From contig JAHYYK010000004.1 of assembly GCA_019425005.1 (NCBI GenBank), forward strand, positions 1-64,000: a DNA stretch of 64,000 bases. Reading direction: 5' to 3'. Position 1 is the first letter of the stretch. Every line of letters begins with the position of its first letter. Shown here one piece after another: positions 11,429 to 18,071 of this stretch. The position numbers and the translations under genes were made by a program. The stretch is from Collinsella sp. GTDB taxonomy: Bacteria; Actinomycetota; Coriobacteriia; Coriobacteriales; Coriobacteriaceae. The notes beneath the pieces were generated by a model, which worked only from the letters and a program-made list of their open reading frames with translations, did no database searches and was not told where the DNA came from.

Positions 11429-11527
11429 TTAATCGTCTCGGAACGCGCCCACAAGGCATAGAGCCAAGAAGAAAATCATGCCGCCGAAGGTAGAGCCGAG
11501 GATAAAGGCTACGACGATGCCCATCAT
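11429..11527 (-). CDS. 32-aa hydrophobic phage protein (DUF3789-like)
   Basis: Starts ATGATG, overlapping the endolysin stop (ATGA), and ends just before the late terminator. One membrane span with glycine zipper (VVAFILGSTFGGMIFFLAL), then CLVGAFRDD. The Gly-x3-Gly and MxFFLALCL pattern recalls the short DUF3789 phage proteins, whose function is unknown. Translational coupling to the endolysin suggests a lysis or envelope role. The family match is from memory of its pattern. Confidence 0.6.
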   Translation of the reverse strand: MMGIVVAFILGSTFGGMIFFLALCLVGAFRDD

Positions 11528-12651
11528 CGGCGTGTGCCGTCAGACACGTAGCATTGCAGGCGGTCAAGCGCATAGCCGTACATGCCTGCGTAGTCATCGC
11601 CACCGTAGGTGGAACCATCATCGCAGACCTCATCCCAGTAGCCAACGTGGGCAACGTCCTGAGAACGGTAATAGACCTGCTTGTAGTCACCGTTAGGCGT
11701 GATGTAGTACATCTGAACGCCGTCGATGGTCTGGCCCCAGATGCCTGCCATTCCGTTTATGCTGTCGTTGTGGTTGGCGGTCTGAACCCAATCCAACCAT
11801 CCACTCTCCTTGGTGTGGACGCGATAGCGCAAGGTACCGCTATCAACCCATGCAATGAGCATGTCATGGGAGCCGTAAGGCATACCAGCGAAACCCTCGG
11901 AGTTGCTGTCATTGAAGTTGGTAACGGCATCATTCCACGCGCCGTAGCGGTTGTGCAGCGCGTAGTGGATGTTGACGCTCTTGCCCGTGGACTTCGGGAA
12001 ACTCGTGCGAGTAGCAGAAGTGGAGGGCTGATACGTGCCGCCGTTGGCATCGGTTGGTGCGGTCGGTGCGATATAGCCGCTACCCAAGTAGCTAGCGACC
12101 GCTTGCACGAACTCATTCCAGCTCTTGCCGTACTGACGGAAATAACCGTTAGGATCGGTATGGTCGGAGCCGCCCCAGATTCGAGCTGCCTGATAGTGGC
12201 TCAAAAGGCGGGACGTATCCCAGCCACGGGAGCGCAGTTCATCGCCCGTCCACTTGACCGCTTCAGTCCACTGCTTGGCAAAGTCGGAAGCGTTTGTGGC
12301 GTGGGCGAGCTCGATACCGACCGTGGCGTAGTTTCCATTGCCGACATGCCAGCACAGGCGGTTCTCCGGCACGGTGTTATACACGGTGGAACCGTCCAGC
12401 TCCATCACGTGATGGACGGCGTAGGTATCATTGCCGCGCCAATACAGCACATGATTCCACGCTGACGCACCGGGGTTCGCCGTCTCGTGGATAACCAAGT
12501 ACTGGGCGTTGAGGTAGCCGTGACCGTTGCTCACGTAGGCATCTTGGCTCTGATAGGCTTCAGCGCTGAGCGGGGCGGCAAGCGCTGCCACAAGGGCGAG
12601 GATAACGGCAAAGATGCTACGAAGCGGCAGCTTGCGCTTAGTCTCGGTCAT
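11524..12651 (-). CDS. Endolysin: exported N-acetylmuramoyl-L-alanine amidase
   Basis: 375-aa lysis enzyme that cuts the amide bond between muramic acid and the peptide stem. A Sec-type signal (KRKLPLRSIFAVILALVAALAAPLSAEA) is followed by an Amidase_2 domain (about 40-175) with zinc-ligand histidines in YLVIHETANPG and LLSHYQAARIW. The C-terminal half (about 220-375) is a repeat-like module rich in Trp/Tyr/Gly, probably binding the cell wall. The ATG at 12651 is chosen because AGGTGG stands at the right distance; an in-frame GTG lies at 12660. It overlaps the holin candidate by 14 bp. The signal peptide means that export may not need a classical holin. Confidence 0.88.
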   Translation of the reverse strand: MTETKRKLPLRSIFAVILALVAALAAPLSAEAYQSQDAYVSNGHGYLNAQYLVIHETANPGASAWNHVLYWRGNDTYAVHHVMELDGSTVYNTVPENRLCWHVGNGNYATVGIELAHATNASDFAKQWTEAVKWTGDELRSRGWDTSRLLSHYQAARIWGGSDHTDPNGYFRQYGKSWNEFVQAVASYLGSGYIAPTAPTDANGGTYQPSTSATRTSFPKSTGKSVNIHYALHNRYGAWNDAVTNFNDSNSEGFAGMPYGSHDMLIAWVDSGTLRYRVHTKESGWLDWVQTANHNDSINGMAGIWGQTIDGVQMYYITPNGDYKQVYYRSQDVAHVGYWDEVCDDGSTYGGDDYAGMYGYALDRLQCYVSDGTRR

Positions 12652-12868
12652 TCGCTCCACCTGCTTTCAGGCGGGCGGCATCGACCGCCTGCTCAGCGGC
12701 GGCGTAGATAGCGGCGCTGATTACGCCACACACAGTGCCGACGATAGCGACTGTCTCGTTACTTGTAGTGATGCCAGCGATGCTTGCGGCAATGCTGCCG
12801 AGAAAAGCAGCAGCGCAAAGCCAGAACTTGCGGCTGGTAAGTTTGTGGATAACGTCTTCGGTAGTCAT
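12638..12868 (-). CDS. Small holin-like membrane protein
   Basis: 76 aa with two hydrophobic stretches (FWLCAAAFLGSIAASIAGI and VAIVGTVCGVISAAIYAAA) separated by a short polar turn, and a charged C-terminus (DAARLKAGGANDRD). Size, topology and position directly before the endolysin fit a class II phage holin. Start ATG at 12868 follows AAAGGGG. An upstream in-frame extension would overlap the previous gene and lacks a better ribosome site. Confidence 0.68.
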   Translation of the reverse strand: MTTEDVIHKLTSRKFWLCAAAFLGSIAASIAGITTSNETVAIVGTVCGVISAAIYAAAEQAVDAARLKAGGANDRD

Positions 12869-12872
12869 ATGG

Positions 12873-13178
12873 CTATCCCCTTTCCGCGCACACTGGCGCA
12901 TTTAGGATTTCTTGGTAGTACTGCGTGCCAACCCCGTTGCCGCCGAGTGCGTGGTATGCCGTGTAGACCTGCTCGGTCTCGCGCTTGCGTACATCAGGGC
13001 AATAACCCTTCTCGACTGTGCGCTCGTGGATGTCGTAGAGCCTGCTGCGGAGCAGGGTTTTGGTGCCCTCCTGATTGGCGAGGATTAGGCTATAGAGCCG
13101 CTTCAGGGTCACCAGTACAGCCCCCAAAAGGGCGGCTACACACCACGACAGGGCCGAGTTGATGATTGCTGCGTCCAT
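12873..13178 (-). CDS. Phage membrane protein, second holin candidate
   Basis: 101 aa. One N-terminal membrane span (ALSWCVAALLGAVLVTL), then a cytoplasmic basic segment ending with CPDVRKRETEQVYTAYHALG and GNGVGTQYYQEIL. The YHALGGNG signature is common in small proteins next to phage lysis genes. GGAGGTG lies five bases before the ATG at 13178. It could be a holin, antiholin or spanin-like regulator; function not shown. Confidence 0.6.
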   Translation of the reverse strand: MDAAIINSALSWCVAALLGAVLVTLKRLYSLILANQEGTKTLLRSRLYDIHERTVEKGYCPDVRKRETEQVYTAYHALGGNGVGTQYYQEILNAPVCAERG

Positions 13179-13225
13179 CGCATCACCTCCCTTCCACGGC
13201 AGTATCGAGTCACCGTCCCCCGCGC

Positions 13226-13250
13226 AAAAGAAAAGGCCCCTTTCGGGGCC
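13226..13250 (-). terminator. Terminator inside late operon
   Basis: On the minus strand, GGCCCC-GAAA-GGGGCC followed by TTTTCTTTT, five bases after the stop of the 41-aa gene. It could separate tail/DGR transcripts from lysis genes, or act as a partial terminator. Confidence 0.8.
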
Positions 13251-13254
13251 AGTT

Positions 13255-13380
13255 CTACTTGTCCAGTAGCTTTTTGACGGACGCACGCCAAATCACGCTT
13301 ACGTCCTCCACCTTCCAAGGCTCATTAGTCTTAGGGTTAATCGCCCCGTCCTTGATGAGCGTTGCGTAGATTGTTGCCAT
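13255..13380 (-). CDS. 41-aa phage protein, CD1375/XkdX-like
   Basis: Reads MATIYATLIKDGAINPKTNE, then PWKVEDVSVIWRASVKKLLDK. It overlaps the preceding gene by one base (TAATG). Tiny proteins with a MATIYATLI start are common after phage tail genes in Gram-positive phages (CD1375-type). Their role is unknown. The terminator immediately follows. Confidence 0.6.
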   Translation of the reverse strand: MATIYATLIKDGAINPKTNEPWKVEDVSVIWRASVKKLLDK

Positions 13381-13751
13381 TAGGCTCCACCTCCAACCGT
13401 TGCGATCATATTTCCAAGCTCGGCCATGCCCTGAAAGACCGTCTCCAACTGCGAGCTGTTTTCGGCTGTGGCCTGCTCGACCGCACCGATGCGCTCGGCA
13501 TCGCCAATGCCGTCAAGCTCATGCTCCGACCACAGGGCATCAAAGCAGCGTTCCACCTCATCGGCGGTCACGGTGCCCCACAGTGTGAAATGGAGCGTCT
13601 TGCCCGTATAGACCTCCACGGCGTCTCGTCCGTCTGGCCCACGGTCAACGGTATCGCGTTCGGCATCCTTGACGAGCCACACATGGGTGCGTCCGTCAAG
13701 ATGCTCCACGTATACACGCTCGGGCTTGGGGCCGTAATAAGTCTCGACCAT
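13380..13751 (-). CDS. Phage hypothetical protein next to DGR
   Basis: 123 aa, acidic. The N-terminal part is rich in beta-type residues (YYGPKPERVYVEHLDGRTHVW). A helical C-terminal stretch (AVEQATAENSSQLETVFQGM) precedes a glycine end. I considered it as the DGR accessory protein Avd, but it is acidic and lacks the four-helix basic pattern. More likely a tail or fibre accessory protein of the kind found between fibre and holin genes. Confidence 0.6.
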   Translation of the reverse strand: MVETYYGPKPERVYVEHLDGRTHVWLVKDAERDTVDRGPDGRDAVEVYTGKTLHFTLWGTVTADEVERCFDALWSEHELDGIGDAERIGAVEQATAENSSQLETVFQGMAELGNMIATVGGGA

Positions 13752-13760
13752 GTAATCCTC

Positions 13761-14858
13761 CTAGCTGTAGGCTTTTGCCTGCGATAGTAACTGCGGGATA
13801 CCCCGCGATTTGCACGTCCCGCGCGAGTCCGAGTGCTTCAGATAGCCCCACAGCGAACACGCGCGGCGAGCGATGCGCTCAGTAGGTCTGTGCGAGAACT
13901 TGCCGAATGCACGGACAGCGTGAAGGTAGATACGCTCGCGCAGTGCCACGTGGTCGCGCCACACGCGGAATCCTGCTATGTCGCACGGTTCCGCAACAGG
14001 ACGCTTGCGCCCTTTTACAACCACGCACGGTTGATCGCAGCGGCACACCTTCCACGGTTTTAGCCTCAAGCCGAACTCGGCAACGCAGCGCTCTAGGCTT
14101 CGTGCCGCCATGCGCAGGTCACGTTTGGAATCGGCGAACAGATACACATCGTCCGCGTACCACAGCATCTTGCCGACTAGCGCATGGAACCGACCACGCC
14201 TGAGCTTGCCCAGCGACTCGATGTGGTGATATCCGAATGACAGCACGAGCTGAGCCAACCGCAGGCAAAGAAAGCTGCCGAGAATCAGGCAGCCGCCGTA
14301 GGTGGACAGAAGCGCCCCCACGAGGTAGAGCAGCCATTCGTAAGCAACGTAGCGCTCAAGGATACCCATCACCATATCGGTGCGCATACTCTCGTAGCAG
14401 TGGCGCACGTCCATGTGGACGAAGCGGCTGTGGCGCTGGATGTAGCGTTTGACGCGACGCTTGGCGGCTACGGCGCCCTTGCCCTTCGTGGAGCCGTATT
14501 GCTGCTTGCCGACCTTTGCGCGGAGCAGTGGCATGAGCGCAACCACGGCGATGTGATCACAGACCTGCTGCTTGACGCTCTCCACGGTGATATGGCGCAC
14601 CTTGCCGCTCGTGCCGTCCATCTTGTCGTGTGAATGGAGCGCCCGGAACGTGAGTGAGCGGTCGCGTATCTCGCGCTCAATCTCGTCAAGTAGCGCTGCG
14701 GCGGTTCCGTACTCTTTGCGAACGCGCCACCCGTTCTTCTTTCCGCTCTCGCATGACTTCCAGTCGGCATAGCCGTCCTCTATCACTTGGCGCGTGAGTG
14801 CGAGCTTCTTGCAGTATCGTTTCAAATTAGACCCGTCTTCCGTATCTCTGGTTGGCAC
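13761..14858 (-). CDS. Diversity-generating retroelement reverse transcriptase
   Basis: 365-aa error-prone reverse transcriptase that copies the TR RNA into mutagenised cDNA. Catalytic motif A is FVHMDVRHCYESM (Asp150); motif C is YADD at 234-237. The segment LILGSFLCLRLAQLVLSFGY (191-210) takes the place of the DGR-type GxxxSQ motif 4. The N-terminal region (DEIEREIRDRSLTFRALHSH) matches the usual RT-0 to RT-1 area. It lies 130 nt downstream of TR, in the same orientation as TR and target. The annotated start is GTG. A TTG at 14825, beginning LKRYCKK, aligns better with the MKRY-type start of this RT group and may be the true start. No maturase or endonuclease domain is present, so it is not a group II intron. 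Confidence 0.93.
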   Translation of the reverse strand: MPTRDTEDGSNLKRYCKKLALTRQVIEDGYADWKSCESGKKNGWRVRKEYGTAAALLDEIEREIRDRSLTFRALHSHDKMDGTSGKVRHITVESVKQQVCDHIAVVALMPLLRAKVGKQQYGSTKGKGAVAAKRRVKRYIQRHSRFVHMDVRHCYESMRTDMVMGILERYVAYEWLLYLVGALLSTYGGCLILGSFLCLRLAQLVLSFGYHHIESLGKLRRGRFHALVGKMLWYADDVYLFADSKRDLRMAARSLERCVAEFGLRLKPWKVCRCDQPCVVVKGRKRPVAEPCDIAGFRVWRDHVALRERIYLHAVRAFGKFSHRPTERIARRACSLWGYLKHSDSRGTCKSRGIPQLLSQAKAYS

Positions 14859-14987
14859 CCGAGCGGTCGCGCACAGCTACTGGCCCGGCGGTCTTTAGCC
14901 AAAATTTCACTTAGTTAAGCTGGGCTAGACCCGCTCATCGCCAAAATGACGGCGGCGGGAGGACACGGCGAATGAATGAGATACAAC

Positions 14988-15089
14988 CAGATAGACGAGA
15001 GCAGATGTTCCAGTTCGCCCTGTCGAGCCTGTTCCTGCCGTTGACATACCAAGGCCCTGAGTTAGAACCGTTCCTGAGGTTGCCAGAAG
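14988..15089 (-). ncRNA. DGR template repeat (TR) within a non-coding interval
   Basis: The invariant template copied by the RT. On the coding strand it is rich in AAC and AGG codons (Asn/Arg in the VR frame), giving many mutable adenines at first and second codon positions. It lies in the 302-nt gap between RT and target gene. An ORF can be read through it only because it mirrors the VR frame. The TR transcript presumably extends towards the RT gene; its ends cannot be fixed from sequence. Confidence 0.93.
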
Positions 15090-15135
15090 AAAACATCAGC
15101 CCACGTACCGTGAACCCCCAGTGGAAAGGGAAGAG

Positions 15136-15178
15136 AGGGGGCAAGCCCCCTCGTCAGCCCTTACGCGGCTTTCGCCGC
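15136..15178 (-). other. Hairpins downstream of VR
   Basis: On the minus strand, GCGGC-GAAA-GCCGC (15178-15165) lies about 30 nt after VR, within the last codons and just before the target stop. A second hairpin, AGGGGG-CTTG-CCCCCT (15151-15136), lies just after the stop. Known DGRs use a GC-rich hairpin with a GRNA-type tetraloop near the 3' end of VR for target recognition; the first hairpin fits that pattern but has a short stem. Confidence 0.5.
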
Positions 15179-16918
15179 TTGGGCTTCCTCACCCCCGCGA
15201 CCCGTGGCAGAGAGACGAGAGCAGAGGTCCCAGCTCGCCCCGTCGAGCCAGAACCAGCCGTTGACATACCAAGGCCCAGAGTAAGAACCGCCCCAGAGGA
15301 GGCCAGAAGTCAGATGCTCACGAAGCCCTTTATCCGTGGGCTTGGAGTTGTATACAGCATCGCACAGGCCGCCGTTCGAGCTGCCGCCCTTGCCCTGACC
15401 GACCAGCAGGCCGTGGGCATTGACAATGGTGATTGGCCACGTGCCATCATCCACCATGCGCACACCTGTCTCGATAGCGCCGGGTGCGACCGCGCCCTTT
15501 TTCTCGTTACGCGTGTCGGGGTTAACGATAAAGTAGAAGCCGTCACCGACCGACTGCTGCATAACACCATGCATGAGCTCATACACGCCGTACATCAGCT
15601 CCACGCCGCCAACCTTGCACGGCTCCTTGCCGCTCAGGTTGGAAGACGGCGAGCCGTCACCCTCCACCGCGTCAGTCACGCCAGTCCACCACGGCATGGT
15701 GGACAGCAGATAGGACGTGCCAGTATCGAACGGAGTATCGCACTCGATGTTCAGCGCCACGGTACCGTCCGCGAGCGTTTCGTGGGAGACGATGCGCTTC
15801 ATGTCGAACACGTCAAAATTCTTGGCGGTATTGCGGTCTGTGCCGACGCTCGCGCCCGAGTTGCCCGTGTCGTGGGTACCGAGCGACACGCACGAGCCGT
15901 CGAGGAACTTCGCGCCGTCGGCGGCGCTCACAACCACGCGCTTCACGCCAGTCTCGGCGAGCACAGGTGCCACTTGAACGTTGTAGTTGGAGCAGCCCGT
16001 GAACAGCTTCTGGAAGTTCTTCGTGCCATAGCGTGTGATGTAGCTGAACTTCACGTACCAATCGTCGTATACGCTCTTGAGCGAATAACCAGTGGTCGCG
16101 GTCTTTGCTTCGTCGATGCCGCTGTCGTGGCTCAGCTTTCGGACGTAGAGTGGTGCGCCGGACACGGAGCGCAAGTTGCCCTTTGCATCCTTGGACGCTC
16201 CGTACTTCGGCGTGAGCATGTAGGGGCGCAGGGTGCCGTCCGGCAAGAACGCCTGCGGGTTCGGCTCATAACCGCCCTTGCGCGTGTCGGAGTAGAACCA
16301 CCAGATGTAATCGGGGTCAACATCGTCCACGAACTTATTCCAAATGACGTTCTTCAAGACGTATACGTTGTTTCCGTGCCCGTTGTCGGTAAGCGAGAAT
16401 CGACCATCGCCCTCGATGCCGTCAACGAAAGGAGCTCCATCGGGGTCAGCGCCGCCGCACACGTCCTCTTCCCAGTGAGGGCCTTTGCCCATCAAGGCGA
16501 ACGGGTCAACGCACGGCGTGCCGATCGTGCCCGGCACCGGTGCCGCGATGCCCTCTGCCGCGCCGATCTTGATGCAGTCGGTAATCATGCTCTTGGGAAC
16601 CTTGATGCCGTAAATCTTGCCGTCGCGGTGGCTATGAGCGTATGCCGCCATGGTCTCGTTGGTGTAGCGCTGTTTTGCTTCGTCCCACGTGGGCTGCGGC
16701 GGGTTGCCGCGGGCTTCGGACGCGGCGGCGCGTGCATCTGCTGCGGCTTCGCGCGCCTCCTGTGCTGCCTTCTGAGGCTCGATACCCTGATTTGCAATGT
16801 CTTTCAGGTGCTCGACAACTTGCGAGCCGACATTGACGAGTTCCTTGCCCGTGGCATCGCTCATTAGCGGGTCTTCTACCACGACATAGTTCATGGCGTT
16901 AGCGTTCTCGTCAGCCAT
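15161..16918 (-). CDS. DGR-diversified phage tail/receptor-binding protein
   Basis: 585-aa protein whose C-terminus is rewritten by the DGR. The N-terminus includes an alanine-rich probable coiled coil (AAQEAREAAADARAAASEAR, about 50-70), suiting trimer attachment to the baseplate. A long beta-rich body follows. The C-terminal GLLWGGSYSGPWYVNG to SWDLCSRLSATG segment has the C-type-lectin-like end (Trp-rich loop, CSRL) typical of DGR targets. VR encodes residues 537-570; changed residues are 540, 542, 543, 546, 555-557, 560, 562, 564 and 565. Surface ligand binding is inferred. The last 8 bp of the upstream fibre gene overlap its start. Confidence 0.88.
   Translation of the reverse strand: MADENANAMNYVVVEDPLMSDATGKELVNVGSQVVEHLKDIANQGIEPQKAAQEAREAAADARAAASEARGNPPQPTWDEAKQRYTNETMAAYAHSHRDGKIYGIKVPKSMITDCIKIGAAEGIAAPVPGTIGTPCVDPFALMGKGPHWEEDVCGGADPDGAPFVDGIEGDGRFSLTDNGHGNNVYVLKNVIWNKFVDDVDPDYIWWFYSDTRKGGYEPNPQAFLPDGTLRPYMLTPKYGASKDAKGNLRSVSGAPLYVRKLSHDSGIDEAKTATTGYSLKSVYDDWYVKFSYITRYGTKNFQKLFTGCSNYNVQVAPVLAETGVKRVVVSAADGAKFLDGSCVSLGTHDTGNSGASVGTDRNTAKNFDVFDMKRIVSHETLADGTVALNIECDTPFDTGTSYLLSTMPWWTGVTDAVEGDGSPSSNLSGKEPCKVGGVELMYGVYELMHGVMQQSVGDGFYFIVNPDTRNEKKGAVAPGAIETGVRMVDDGTWPITIVNAHGLLVGQGKGGSSNGGLCDAVYNSKPTDKGLREHLTSGLLWGGSYSGPWYVNGWFWLDGASWDLCSRLSATGRGGEEAQAAKAA
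15208..15309 (-). repeat. DGR variable repeat (VR)
   Basis: 102-nt near-copy of TR at the 3' end of the 585-aa target gene, differing at 16 TR adenines. TR asparagine codons have become Leu, Gly, Tyr, Phe, Ser and Asp; TR arginine codons have become Trp (three) and Gly. Two changes are silent. The 3' flank keeps an unmutated TGCTCTCGTCT, a likely initiation-of-homing site. Confidence 0.95.
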
Positions 16919-17564
16919 TTGTTACCTCTTTCTTGATTCGTTGGCAGATTCGACCATTGACGTTGACTAGTCCAAGCACAAGTAAATCTTTGGCGGAATT
17001 AGTGACAGACGTGCAATCAGATGCCGCTTTCTCGGCTGCACTGGTGGCTTTTTTGCTTTTATCAACCGCAGCATTAAAGTCCTGCTCGCGTTTCTTCTCA
17101 GCAGTGTCGAATTTTGTCTGCTGTTCATTTAGAGACGCGAGAATCTCCTGAAGAGCTTTAAGGGCATCGCCCTCGTCAGTCTCAGGGCTGACGTTGATGA
17201 TCGACTGGTCGACCGACGCCCTGAATGTACGCGAGCAGAGAACATCGGTTCCCTGGCAAAACTGGATGGCAAAAGTCGCGTATTCAGATCTAAGGACACT
17301 GCCGGGGGCCGCACAAGACCAGGCAGCAGTGCCATATCCGTCGACCTTCTCCATTGTTTTAAACCAGCCGGAGCTTTGACCGGCAACTCTGTATGCGAGC
17401 CTTGCCGTGATGCTGCCCACATTGAGTACTGGATTGCCGTTGTCAGTGAGTTTGACAACAATCGTTCGACCGTTGATGTCGCCTCCTGACAAGATGATTG
17501 GTGCAATGTAATCATTCACCGTGTCAATCTCGATTACGATGCGGCGGAAGTTATCTAGAGCCAT
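16911..17564 (-). CDS. Phage baseplate upper protein/fibre N-terminal domain
   Basis: 217 aa. The first 110 residues (IEIDTVNDYIAPIILSGGDI, then TARLAYRVAGQSSG) resemble the BppU_N/DUF2479 fold that attaches fibres to siphovirus baseplates. A coiled coil (LKALQEILASLNEQQTKFDT, then EKKREQDFNAAVDKSKK) and a short C-terminal end follow. Strong AAGGGGGG ribosome site. Probably the adaptor for the DGR-diversified protein encoded next. Confidence 0.75.
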   Translation of the reverse strand: MALDNFRRIVIEIDTVNDYIAPIILSGGDINGRTIVVKLTDNGNPVLNVGSITARLAYRVAGQSSGWFKTMEKVDGYGTAAWSCAAPGSVLRSEYATFAIQFCQGTDVLCSRTFRASVDQSIINVSPETDEGDALKALQEILASLNEQQTKFDTAEKKREQDFNAAVDKSKKATSAAEKAASDCTSVTNSAKDLLVLGLVNVNGRICQRIKKEVTNG

Positions 17565-17672
17565 CTTGACCCCCCTTAATTGCTTGCCGTGGTCAATAAT
17601 CTGGCAGTCGTACCCCGCCAGATCAGCCTTGGTCTCGCTCGAACATCCAGCCAGCCCCTATCTGGTGACTGA

Positions 17673-18059
17673 TCATTCGGTCGCTTCCAACGCCTTGAGC
17701 GCGGCGAGCGCAGCCCTGAAGGCCTCCACGGGGTCAATCTGCGCGACTTCCTCCCCCGTCTCGTCGGCCGTGGCCGGCTGAGGGTCGACGATGGCCGAGA
17801 GCGCGTCGAAGCACGCGACCGTGGCAGCAGTGCGCTTGTCGACGTAGGTTGGCTGCACGAACACGAAGTCCTTGCCCTGCGAAGACGGCTCCGACACCTC
17901 CGACGCCTTGACAACCTTGCGCGTCCCATCGCTCATGACGGCGATGAATACCATGCCGTTCTTCTCAGCCTCGGCAAGCGCTTCCGCGTCGTAGCAGGTC
18001 AACTGCCCCTCGACGTTGCCAACAGGGTCATGCGCCATGTAGTCGACGATGTATGCCAT
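17673..18059 (-). CDS. Phage tail-module hypothetical protein
   Basis: 128 aa, acidic, beginning MAYIVDYMAHDPVGNVEGQL. Residues 20-50 (AEALAEAEKNGMVFIAVMSD) form an alpha-beta unit; the C-terminus is an alanine-rich helix. An ATG two codons upstream touches the AGAGGA ribosome site, so 18059 is preferred. No family recognised. Its place between tail-tip and fibre genes suggests a tail accessory. Confidence 0.55.
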   Translation of the reverse strand: MAYIVDYMAHDPVGNVEGQLTCYDAEALAEAEKNGMVFIAVMSDGTRKVVKASEVSEPSSQGKDFVFVQPTYVDKRTAATVACFDALSAIVDPQPATADETGEEVAQIDPVEAFRAALAALKALEATE

Positions 18060-18071
18060 TTGCATTCCTCT

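Larger units (their letters stand above)
13761..16918 (-). other. Diversity-generating retroelement (target gene, VR, TR, RT)
   Basis: Order on the minus strand: target gene with VR at its 3' end, short spacer, TR, RT. TR 14988-15089 and VR 15208-15309 align without gaps over 102 nt (offset 220). All 16 mismatches are at TR adenines (coding strand); 7 of 23 TR adenines are unchanged. No other base differs. This adenine-only pattern is the diagnostic of DGR mutagenic homing. No Avd gene is recognisable nearby. Confidence 0.95.

Noticed and set aside
13380..13751. Avd accessory protein of the DGR
   Set aside because: Acidic and without the basic four-helix pattern; also on the wrong side of the RT.
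13761..14858. Group II intron or retron
   Set aside because: No maturase/endonuclease domain and no intron RNA folds seen; TR/VR with adenine-only differences is specific to a DGR.
14935..15144. 70-aa minus-strand ORF across the TR
   Set aside because: It mirrors the VR reading frame because TR and VR are copies; the region serves as non-coding template.
14972..16867. 631-aa plus-strand ORF opposite the DGR target
   Set aside because: Antisense shadow; it would also read through TR and VR.
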